A stretch of DNA of 64,000 nucleotides from Crossaster papposus (lineage: Eukaryota > Echinodermata > Asteroidea > Velatida > Solasteridae): positions 1 through 64,000 of the forward strand of contig JBAIAA010000511.1 of the NCBI GenBank assembly GCA_037893245.1, in the 5' to 3' direction. The notes under the pieces are model-generated. The model searched no databases. It was given only the letters and a program-made list of their open reading frames with translations, and was not told the DNA's origin. A program made the position numbers and the translations under genes. Positions 23,701 through 35,700 of the stretch are shown here, piece after piece. How positions within the stretch are numbered: position 1 is the first letter of the stretch; the number at the start of each line of letters is the position of its first letter.

Positions 23701-26700
23701 ACGTACCGGTACTCAAACAAGTCAGTGTAATAATTTGCTGTACAATATATAATAATAAAATAATGTTCGTGCTTATATAGCGCTTTACATCGTATCATCG
23801 ATCTCAAAGCGATTTACAATTATTACCCCGTTGATCAGGCCCTGGACCACGCGGCAGCCGTTTATAGGCGCTCAATCGGCCTTGACCCTCACAGGTACCC
23901 ATTTATACTCCTGAGTGGAGAGGCAATTGTAGTTAAGTGTCTTGCCCAAGGGCACAAACACCATGTCCCTGGCCGGGTTCGAACCCACGCACCATCGTAC
24001 ATGAGTCGAACACCGTAACCACTGGGCCATGACATCCATCCGAAAATTACAGCAAAAGTAAGAGATATTACATGTAGGATTCACCATTAGTAATTGCTTG
24101 AATTATCATGAATGGGTAGATTTCGGGGGTTGTATTTTATAGTAAATATCGTTTAACTAACCTGTCCGAAGTTTTACAATTATGAATGCCGAGAAAAGCA
24201 CGAAAAACAGCGTTTGTTTTTAATCGGCGTCGAGCAGTTAGGCATACAAAAAATGTTATGTTGGCGTAACGGGCCCAAAAAAAATAAGGCAGGTAGGTAG
24301 GGATTTTTTATTTTTTTTTTTTTTTTTTTCTCCCAGCAATGAAAATGATATGTTTTCTAATTGTTTAAGCCGGTAGTGATACACGATAGCGTGTCCAGGT
24401 TCAATATTTTCACAATCCACGTGTACACACAACAATGAGAAACGGTCAGAAATGGTTTCAAACGTATTTATAACTAGATTTATATAGATTTTAATCATTA
24501 AATTTTGTCCCTTGAAAACAAAATATCCGTATTTTTAGGGTCGGTCGGGTTACGCCAACATAAAAAAAATTAAAAAAAATGCCTTATTCTTATTTTATTT
24601 GTGTTTTTTCTTGATCGCAGTCCGAATAATTAAAGGATATCTAGCGTAATCATTTTGCTGGATGTCTAGAATCATTATTTACTTTCAGATGAGTAAGATA
24701 TTTCCTAATAATTCGGTAGTAAATTTTCTCGATACAAATGGTGTATCCTACCAGTACCTTTAACTGACCTGTTTAAAGTTTTATAATCCCCGAGGAAAGC
24801 AAGAAAAAGGGGAATTCGTTTTTAACGGACGTCAGGCAGTGGTTCTTAGTATGTGGTTCTTGGTGTTGGTGGTTTTCTTTTTCATTCGCCATTTGGTGAT
24901 AGTTAATTTTTTTAAATTAAAATTAATTGTTTCGAAACAATTTTGCTGGATGCCTACATGTACAATCAATTTTTACTTTAAAATAAGTAAGATATTTCTT
25001 ATTAATTCGGTAGTTAAAATGTTTGGATACTGCAAATACCGGTAGTGTATCCTACATACTGTACGGTACATGTACGTATGTACCTTCAAGTAATGACAAT
25101 AATTTCAGAGAAACCAGTGGCAAGATGTGGCTGTATCTTAACCAAACCAGAAAACGGTTCTAATTAAATGTAGGATACACCATCGGTAATTGCTTGAATT
25201 ATCATCAATGGGTGGGTTTGGGGGTTGTATTTTATAGTAACTATCGTTTAATGGACCTGTCCGAAGTTTTACAATGATGGATGCTCAGAAAAGCATGTAA
25301 ACAGCGATTGTTTTCGACCGGCCTCGGGCAGTTATTCTTACAATGTATGTTACATGTATTTTGGTGTTTTTTTCGTCCGGCGATTGAGAATTTTTTATTA
25401 TACAATTAACAATTTCACTTTTCGGAATAATTACAGGATATCTATAGCGCAATCATTTTGCTGGATGCAGAGAATCAGTATTTGTGATGCGATCAAGCAA
25501 AAATTAGGCCTTGGTAATTATTGGAATTTTTACATATTATTTGGAGCGTAATTCAGGCTCCATTTCAGTGAAAACCCCATGTGAATACGACCTTTGGTTA
25601 AAAAATTACAACCATTTGAACACCAGCAAAATAAAAATAAAGAAACTGAGAAAATCATGTTTTTGTGTCACTTCCCTTCTGAATTTGGTTAAAAGAGTAT
25701 TTTCATGTAAAAGACAAATATTTTGGATTTGTCCACCCCTACGAACATATTTTGGCCCGATCTCAAAACAAGAATTGCCGAGTTCCGACTGATTTTGCTT
25801 GATCGAATCACATTTTCAAATAAGTAAGATATATTTTTTAGTAAATATTTCTTCAGTAGTAAATATTTTCGATATCTGCAAATGTTGTATCCTACATGTA
25901 CCGGTACCTCTAAAGATCGAGCCAGTATACATGTATTTTCTCCTAGACTGCAGAAACTCTCCATCTGGACACTAACTCAATATCATTATACTAGTAACCC
26001 GTGATTCAGCTCGTGCACGTCACAGTAGCGTCAATGCACCGTGTTCCGCAGGCCAAGTATGCGCAATCTGTATGCTTGACATAATGCAATACAATGTGGT
26101 GATGCATAATGATCTGCGACATGTACATGTACTGAACATGGACCCTGTGTACGGTACATGATTATTGCTCTGTCTTACAGTACATGTACATGAGAAAACC
26201 TAAAATCTCTGTAGATGTACATGTACGGTACGGTACCGTACAGTATGGTGCGAAATACCGTACCCTCTGGAGACATGAACACAATGTGTACAATGGAGAC
26301 AAAACGTCTCCGGAGGGTAAATTTCTATAGATGAATAGGTCTCCATTGGGAATTTCACGAATTAGATTTTTGGATTTTACTTAAATTACTCAAAAATTAG
26401 GATTAGGATGTGGGTTAGGGTTAGTGTTAGGGTTAGGGTATAATATAGGGTATATTGGGTCGAAATTTCAACCCAGGAAAAAAATTATGGTTAAAATGGG
26501 AGCATTTTGAAAAACATGCTCGACTTTCTAACCATTTTGTACACGAGAACAAAGCCATGTCTCCACAGTGATACAAAAATGCGAATACATGTACACATCA
26601 TGTACCGGTAAGGACAAATTAAAGGTAGGATACACCATTTATATATCGAAAAAAATTATTACCAAATTATTAATAAATATCTTACTCATCTAAAGGTAAA

Positions 26701-29700
26701 TAATGATTCTAGGCATCTATCAAAATGATTGCACTACATGTATAAATCCTTTATTTACTCTGAAAAATATATAAGGCGATCACGAAAAAACACAAATAAC
26801 ATAAGAATAACTGCTTGACGCTGGTTGAAAACAAACACTGTTGTTCGCTCTTTTCTCGGCATTCATGATTGTAAAACTTCAGACAGGTTACATGTACCGG
26901 TAGTTAAACGATATTTACTATAAAATACAACCCCCCAAATTCACCCATTTATGATAATTCACGCAATTACCAATTACAATCCTGCAATTCCAAACTGTTA
27001 GAACTCCATGTACGGGACAATGTAACCTGAATCCTGGTGACCACTGCCTGAATCCTGCCAAATCCTGCAGTGGGTTTACCATTGAGCTATAAAGCAGCCA
27101 AACATGGAACAAACAGCTGCTAAGTGCCCTATTACAACAAGGGTCTGCACACATGACTCTTGGTATGCAAACGTTTCCTATCTTTGACACATTGACTGAA
27201 GCTCTATGAAGAATGTGCATATAGAGCATTATGAGCAGTGGGAAAATACAAAGTAACAAATAACCTCAATCCTCCAAAATCCTCATTTGGATAAATACCC
27301 AAGTATAACGTCGACCAATTCTGCAAAATCATCCAGCATTAGTTCCTAAGGCCTTATGACCTGGATCCTAAAAGAACGAAGTAAAAGAACGCAGTAACAC
27401 TTAATCGCTAAGAGGAGGGGTTTGGCCCGGTGTTCCTGGCAGTGGCTGCAAAGTGCGCCGCAGCAACTTGTAAAGAAACCTTATAAGTCAGATGTAGCGC
27501 GGGGCTGAGTGCAAATGGTTAAACAATATTTACATGTACCGGGTACTATAAAATAGAACCCCCCAAATTCACCTATTCCTGATAATTCAAGCAAATACCA
27601 ATGGTGTATCATACCTTTAATAACCCGATAATAGTCATAATAGTTGTTGATCTATTTCAGGACTCCTAATATTACTAATGGTCATGTGAGTGGACATCGG
27701 CACAGAGGGAGGAAGTATGAATGACATATTTTTGTCAGATGTGGAGTGGTACCGGTACATATTGTACTGGTACTACCCGTACATGTACTGGTACATGTTG
27801 TCTTGGTTAAAAAATATCTATATAATAATACGCTACTCTCTGTCTGTCTGTGTGTCTGTCTGTCTGTGCGCGCTTTTTCGTCCCCTTCCCGGGGTCGTGC
27901 GGCGTTCAGACTCGGTGGGTGGGTCCGGCTCGGTCCCCGCAAGAACCAGTTTGCATTCGCTAGGGCGTGCGAGGTCAAAGGTCATCTAGGGGTCACCTTT
28001 TTGAAGTCTGTGCGCGCTTTTTCGTCCCCTTCCCGGGGTCGTGCGGCGTTCAAACTCGGTGGGTGGGTCCGGCTCGGTCCCCGCAAGAACCAGTTTGCAT
28101 TCGCTAGAGCGTACGAGGTCAAAGGTCATCTAGGGGTCACCTTTTTGAAGTCTGTGCGCGCTTTTTCGTCCCCTTCCCGGGGTCGTGCGGCGTTCAAACT
28201 CGGTGGGTGGGTCCGGCTCGGTCCCCGCAAGAACCAGTTTGCATTCGCTAGAGCGTACGAGGTCAAAGGTCATCTAGGGGTCACCTTTTTGAAGTCTGTG
28301 CGCGCTTTTTCGTCCTCTTCCCGGGGTCGTGCGGCGTTCAAACTCGGTGGGTGGGTCCGGCTCGGTCCCCGCAAGAACCAGTTTGCATTCGCTAGAGCGT
28401 ACGAGGTCAAAGGTCATCTAGGGGTCACCTTTTTGAAGTCTGTGCGCGCTTTTTCGTCCCCTTCCCGGGGTCGTGCGGCGTTCAAACTCGGTGGGTGGGT
28501 CCGGCTCGGTCCCCGCAAGAACCAGTTTGCATTCGCTAGGGCGTACGAGGTCAAAGGTCATCTAGGGGTCACCTTTTTGAAGTCTGTGCGTGCTTTTTCG
28601 TCCCCTTCCTGGGGTCGTGCGGCGTTCAAACTCGGTGGGTGGGTCCGGCTCGGTCCCCGCAAGAACCAGTTTGCATTCGCTAGAGCGTACGAGGTCAAAG
28701 GTCATCTAGGGGTCACCTTTTTGAAGTCTGTGCGCGCTTTTTCGTCCCCTTCCCGGGGTCGTGCGGCGTTCAAACTCGGTGGGTGGGTCCGGCTCGGTCC
28801 CCGCAAGAACCAGTTTGCATTCGCTAGAGCGTACGAGGTCAAAGGTCATCTAGGGGTCACCTTTTTGAAGTTGGTCGGATCGTGCTTAAACTCGGTCAAC
28901 ATGTATCCACAATCCCCATCCATCCAGGGAAGTAGCTACAAACCCGAGAACCGACAAACCCCGGGTGACCGCCTAGTACAGTATAATATCGGTATGTTAA
29001 TAATAATAATAAGCAGTATAAATATGTGACCTGTCACCACAAAATGAGAGTAAAGTCGCACGATGTGATTTGGAGATGGCCATCCAAAGTCAAAATATGA
29101 AGGGGTGGTCAATTTTGAGATTTTGCGTATACATATTTGGAAAGCCCTCTACATATTCCCATTTTTTGGGTGAGATCAGATGATCAAAAACCTCTTAAAT
29201 CATGCGATTTTGGGTAGTGTTTGCGTAGTTAGTGTTTAGATTAAAGTCCATTAGTGGTCTAATTAACACGGAAATTAAATATGCAAATTAGGTCCTCGTA
29301 AGTATCCCACGTTTTCGAAAAAGTAATTATCGCAAAACCCCCAAGTGTTATATACCATTGGAAAGCTCTCTTTCTCAAGAATTTGAAAATACATATCTCA
29401 ATTTTCAATATTTCCGACTTTACTCTTATTTTGTGGTGACAGGTCACATAGCCCATGTACCCCAAAAAAAGGCGCTCTAATGATTTTCAAAGACAGGTTA
29501 ATAATGTTTATGAGAATATGAAACCCATTACCCTTTGTAAGTTTTTGTTACTGACTCCTGGGGTTCAGACTCCTTTTCCTAACCCTACCCTCCAACAACT
29601 CTGACAGAAACAACACCTTGACCTTATATTGCTGAATGATAAACGAATGTCACACCATCATGCCCTATTTGTATTTTGTTTCATCACAGGCCTGTCCCCA

Positions 29701-32700
29701 GATAATCAGGTCAGAGGGTACCATAATGTCAGTCTGTCTAGTCTAATGTATGGAATGCACTAGCCACAACAATCACTGAAATTTCAGCTCCTCTGTATCA
29801 TAAGATCAGTCATGCAGTACAGTGGAACTGCTGCTATTAAAGGGTACATGTAGGATACACCATCGGTAATTGCTTGAATTATCATGAATGGGTAGATTTG
29901 GGGGGTTGTATTTTATAGTAAATATCGTTTAACTGACCTTTCCAAAGTTTTACAATTATGGATGCGGAGAAAAGCACGAAAAACAGCGTTTGTTTTCAAC
30001 CGGCGTCGAGCAGTTATTCTATGTTATTTGTGTTTTTTCTTTCTAGAATTCTATTTTTCAGAATAATTACAGGATATTTAGCGCAATCATTTTGCTGGAT
30101 GCCTAGAATCATTATTTACTTTCAAATGAGTAAGATATTTTTTAATAATTCGGTAGTAGATATTTTCGATATCTGCAAATGGTGTATCCTGCACTACCTT
30201 TAAATGTAGAATACACCATTTGCAAATTTGAAAATGTTTACCACCGAATTATTAAGAAATATCTTACTTATTTGAAAGTAAATAATAATTCAAACTAAGC
30301 ATACAGTAGAGATCCTGTAATTGTTCCGAATTTTAATTTTTATTTTGTAAATCACTGTCGCTGGACGGCGATCGCGAAAAAAACAAGAACAACTGCCTGA
30401 CGCCGATTGTAGGTCAGCGAGGTGTACATGTAGGTCAGCGAGGTGTACATGTACATGTAGATCAGCTCGACTACCTCCAAACGCAAAGCGGAGGGAGGTA
30501 CAAAAAAATGTACGTACAGGTACATACATGTACATGTAGTCAAGCTGACCTACACCTCGGGATCAGCAATTCCCACAATTTTCCCAGAAATAAACCATAT
30601 GCTGTACAGCATATGGTTTATGTTTGTTTTACCACACCTCATAAATATTCACTGCCTTGTCGTTGTCGATAACGACACTCCTAGATTTTGCATCTTTATT
30701 CAGCGCAAGATATATTCAAGTTCTTCGTCAGTCAATGACGGAAATCTATTAACGTTACTGAGACTGGTTCCGTAAAGATAACATGCCACAGACTGCATGA
30801 ACGAGGCGGGTTCCAGAGGAAATTTGGGGCGCTACCAGAAAAGAATACCGCACGGCAGCGAGCTGGATACTCACCGGGATGACGCCACCTGGCAGCGTAT
30901 CATTTTTACTTCCCGGACGCACAGCGGAATTGGCCAATGACACGCTCCAATTTGCTCATGAATATTTATGAGGTGTACATGTACATGTACTGGTAGTTGT
31001 GTTGATTCTATCCAGTGGGCCTTCTTTTAAATATAAAAGGTGACATTTAATATGACCAAGCTCTTACACACATGTAGTCATTTGACATACTGATTAGTAC
31101 TGTATGTACCAGTATGTGACCATAAAGATGAGAGCCATTAGTGTACCCTAATTAAATACTTCCTGTTCATGTCCTGTCAGATCAAACTGTTTAACCTATT
31201 GGTACATGTACATGTACCTAAGGATCAAGTTATCTGTTCATGTGTAAAAGTCAGTTAATTAACCAGTTCGCGCCGGGATTATTTTAACAAAATTATTTTT
31301 AACGAAACTCGATCCGAAGCGTGTTCAGGCCGATAGTGCCGGGAAGCACACCCACGCATTTCCAGCCTTGCTCACTGCTGACAGACATTTCCGAACTTGA
31401 ACTTGGCGTGTTTATGCGTCATCCGTTTTGAATTTGGGAAAAACTTTGCGTTTATATACATCATCCGGCGCGAACAGCTGACATCGAGGATTTTTTTTGT
31501 TTTTGTTTAACCAGTTCGCTCCCGCCAGGATTATTTTTTAACATCACTGAGCTGAGACGCAGGATTATTTTTAACGAAACTACATGTAGATACTATCTCC
31601 AAAGCGGGTTCAGGTCGATGGTACGGTACCTAGAAGCACACACGTACATGTACACAGGCATTTCAGGCCTTGCTCGCTGCTGACAGACAATTTTTCCGGC
31701 TTTGCTCGTGACGTGTTTGCGTCATCCGTTTTGAATCCGGGAAAACTTTGCGTGTTAGTCCTCCGGCGCGAACTGGTTGAAGCTGCTTTCATAGCCTTGG
31801 TCAAAGCGTTTCACTAATACATGTAGTTCATGTTCGAATATTCGGTTCATGATCAAATATGTGACCTGTCATCACAAAATGAGCGTAAAGTCGCACGGAG
31901 TGATTTCCCACTCGATTTTGATTTCCCACTCGATGGTCGATTTTGAGATTATATGGTTTTTGTTAAGGCTAAATCCCCAACAATCAATTCCCAATTTTAC
32001 AGGACGATCAGATAAAAAAAAAAAAAAGTTTTTGAGACAATTGTGACTATGCCTTTCTTTGCGCGTTCACACAATTTCTCGCAAGAAATGCCCGTTTTCT
32101 CATAATCTCTGTATTAAGATTCCAGACTAAAAAATAAAAATAAAAATAAAAACAATATTGAGTATCAAACATCCAAGTGTTATCATTGGAAAGCTCTGTT
32201 TCCACAGAATTTAGAAATACCCATATCTCAATTTTTGCCGACTTTACGCTCATTTTGTGATGACAGGTCTCATACATTTGTAAATGTGGTATGTAATTCG
32301 AGACATTGTACGGTATACACTGTCTACATGTACCGGTACATACATTACATACAATATGTTCCGATATACGGTACCCTCTGGAGACATGAACACAATGTGT
32401 ACAATGGAGACAAAACGTCTCCGGAGGGTAAATTTCTATAGATGAATATACCGGTAGGTCTCCATTGGGAATTTCACGAATTAGATTTTTGGATTTTACT
32501 TAAATTACTCAAAAACTAGGATTAGGATGTGGGTTGGGGTTAGTGTTTGGGTTAGGGTATAATATAGGGTATATTGGGTCGAAATTTCAACCCAGGAAAA
32601 AAATTATGGTTAAAATGGGAGCATTTTGAAAAACGTGCTCGACTTTCTAACCATTTTGTACACGAGAACAAAGCCGTGTCTCCACAGTGATACAAAAATG

Positions 32701-35700
32701 TGAATTGGTGTACGTGTACATGTACGGTACTTGTAGGCCTCAATGTGTACTATACAGGATGTCCCCGGAGGGAAAAAACGACAAAAAGACAATACATGTA
32801 TGTTGTTGAGGACTGCGAGTCAATTCAGGAAGTTTTACATATTCAGGAAGTTTTACATACGTGTACATGTAATCATGATTGTGTTACATAATTATGTCTA
32901 TTGTCTTGGTTGTCTCATGGCCAAATTTGAATCAAACCTGCAATCAATAAATATACACCGGTTGGTTGCAAAATCACCGATTCAATTGCGCAATTTGAAA
33001 ACCTGTTTACAACAAATGTCTTCATCATGTAAACTGTACATGTATGTAATTAATGTTTGATATTCCTGTCTGGTCGATGTTTGGTACAAGGAGTAAATAA
33101 TTTAACCAGTTCGCGCCGGATGACGTATATAAACGCAAAGTTTTCCCCAAATTCAAAACGGATGACGCATAAACACGCCAAGTTCAAGTTCAGAAATGTC
33201 TGCCAGCAGCGAGCAAGGCCGGAAATGCGTGGGTGTGCTTCCCGGCACTATTGGCCTGAACCCGCTTCGGATCGAGTTTCGTTAAAAATAATCCCGCCCC
33301 TCGGCTCGGTGATGTTAAAATAATCCCGGCGCGAACTGGTTAATAATAATTAATAAACACAGTACATGTATGTTTGTGTCCAGATTGCATGTACTGTACT
33401 TGTACCGTACGGTACATGTATGTACCGGGTAGCTTGTTAACTTGTTTAACCAGTTCGCGCCGGGATTATTTTAACATCACCGAGCCGAGGGGCGGGATTA
33501 TTTTTAACGAAACTCGATCCGAAGCGGTTTCAGGCCAATAGTTCTGGGAAGCACACCCATGCATTTTCGGCCTTGCTCGCTGCACTGACAGACATTTCCG
33601 AACTTGAACTTTGTTTTGAATTTGGGGAATATTTTGCGTTTATTTATACGTCATCCGGCGCGAACTGGTTAACAAATTGTCTTCATCATGTAAACTGTGT
33701 AATTAATGTTTGATATTCCTGTCTGGTTGATGTTTGGTACAAGGAGTGAATAATTTAATAATAATTAATAATTAATGTACACGGTATGTTTTTGTCCAGA
33801 TTGCATACATGTACATTGTACCTGGTACCGGTAGCTTGTTAATGTGTTTAAGCCGAACTTTCTACCCCATGTTTTTTTACATTATGTGACCCACTCTGCA
33901 AAAATGATGTATTCAGCTACATGTACAGTATTTTTGTACAATTAACTATTTCTATTTTAAAGATGGACTACAACGAAAACTCACACATTAAATTTATTAT
34001 CGGACCTTGTTTATGTTGTGTTCAGGTAACATTTTATTGTTACGGTCAAGTTTTTCTCTAAATAATTTTGTTGCAATTTGACCGACAAAATTAGACCTTG
34101 ATTCTTCGATTTTGAAATTTCCCGCCCTGTACTGGTTCCCGGCAAAGATCCACTGAAAACCACAATGAAATCCACGATATAGTACCAGCGGACTTGTAAA
34201 CCAACGGAAAGTGATGACGTACTACCCATGAAAACGCATACATTGTACATGGTGGCCCTGAAGGGACTCCGCAGATCGCGAATATCGACGTCAAATTTGA
34301 CGTCAATATTCACGACTTTCAAAAAAAGTCGCGAATATTGATGTCAAATTTGACGTCGATATTCACTACTTTCCCCAAAAGTCGCGAATATTGACGTCAA
34401 ATTTGACGTCAATATTCGCGATCTGCGAAGTCCCTTCAGGGCCACCATATGTATGCGTTTTCATGGGTAGTACGTCACACACAAAGTACATGAATTATTC
34501 ATGAGTTAAGGGCTTTTGCTGAAACTGAGTTTTTCTGGGTCGTAGAACGCCGATCAATTTTGTTGTTTTTTGCATGAAGGAACAAGATTTATTGAATACT
34601 AATGATATATTAGTAATCATTATACATTTCTCGAACAAAAAACAGCAACACAGCCTTTATCATTATTCCGTTGTAGTCCATCTTTAAAGAGTGAAAGCGA
34701 GGATTTGATATTGGGAAGGTTAATTATACCCTAAGTAGGTTAATCAATTAGTGAGGCTATTGAAAGCAACAATGTACTAGTTATTTAGACCAGGGGCCAA
34801 TTTCGTAGATTAGCATGGAAATTTGTCCTTGGCAAAAACAAGGTTACAGACCAAATTTTCACATGATCTTTATTGTTTTTGATTCATAATCTGCTGGTTT
34901 TTGCTTAGCATGAAAAAAACACGTAAAATGTAGGCTGTTTTTAACCCTAACCCCCTTTGCCTTACTTTGGGCTAAAGAACTGCGTACTACAGAATACTAC
35001 TTAGTATTTTGTAGCATTGGGTCTCTCCGTGACAGATGATTGGGTGTGTACTGACAGAGTACAGGTACTGCCAACTACAAAATACTAATAGTAGCAATAC
35101 AGGTCAGTAATACTTACCTGGCAAAAAATGCAGTAGTCCAACCTTGACCCATTGTGCCCCAAGTGACAATTTTTGCTGGAGAGTTTACACAGCATACATG
35201 GGCAATGCACACTCAGCAAGCAGAGGTACCCAATGCTAAAAAGTACTACGAGTGCAATAAGGGGTGAAGTACCCAATACTAAAAATTACTACAGGCATTG
35301 CACAAAAGTCAGTGAGAGTACTGCATACTACTTTTTACTACTAGTAGTAAAAAGTAGCATTAGGTAGGGTTAGGGTTAATGAGCAAGACTTTTTTGTGAT
35401 GAGCAAATTTGTGTGCTTCGCAGCTCTATGAAATTGGTCTCAGTACATAAAATGTCATTTGCAGGTTTAAAGGGATCGTATACGTTTGGTAATTGGAACC
35501 CACTGTTTGTTCCAATCATATGTACCATAAAACTAACCTGTAAAAATTTCATTTCAAAAGGTGGTAGCGATTTTGAGATATTGCCGAAAATCGGGAGCGG
35601 TTATGTCCAAACAGGAAGAATAATCTGCATTGGAATACACAATCTGAGAAACGTCACTGCAGTAACGCTTCTCAGATTCAAATTTTTGTGGATAAAAAGT

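Larger units (their letters stand above)
33010..33853. repeat. Local duplication with filled and empty MITE sites
   Basis: Unit 1 (about 33010-33445) and unit 2 (about 33676-33853) share TGTCTTCATCATGTAAACTG, ATTCCTGTCTGGT, GTTTGGTACAAGGAGT and GTAGCTTGTTAA. Unit 1 contains MITE copy 4 and ends in MITE copy 5; unit 2 has uninterrupted AATAATTTAATAATAATTA and GTGTTTAAGCC at the two corresponding places. Confidence 0.85.

Noticed and set aside
27746..29029. 427-codon open frame with a 48-residue repeat
   Set aside because: The 144-bp unit is a multiple of three, so one open unit makes the whole array open. No family resemblance or splice context, and most of the conservation is explained by recent tandem duplication.
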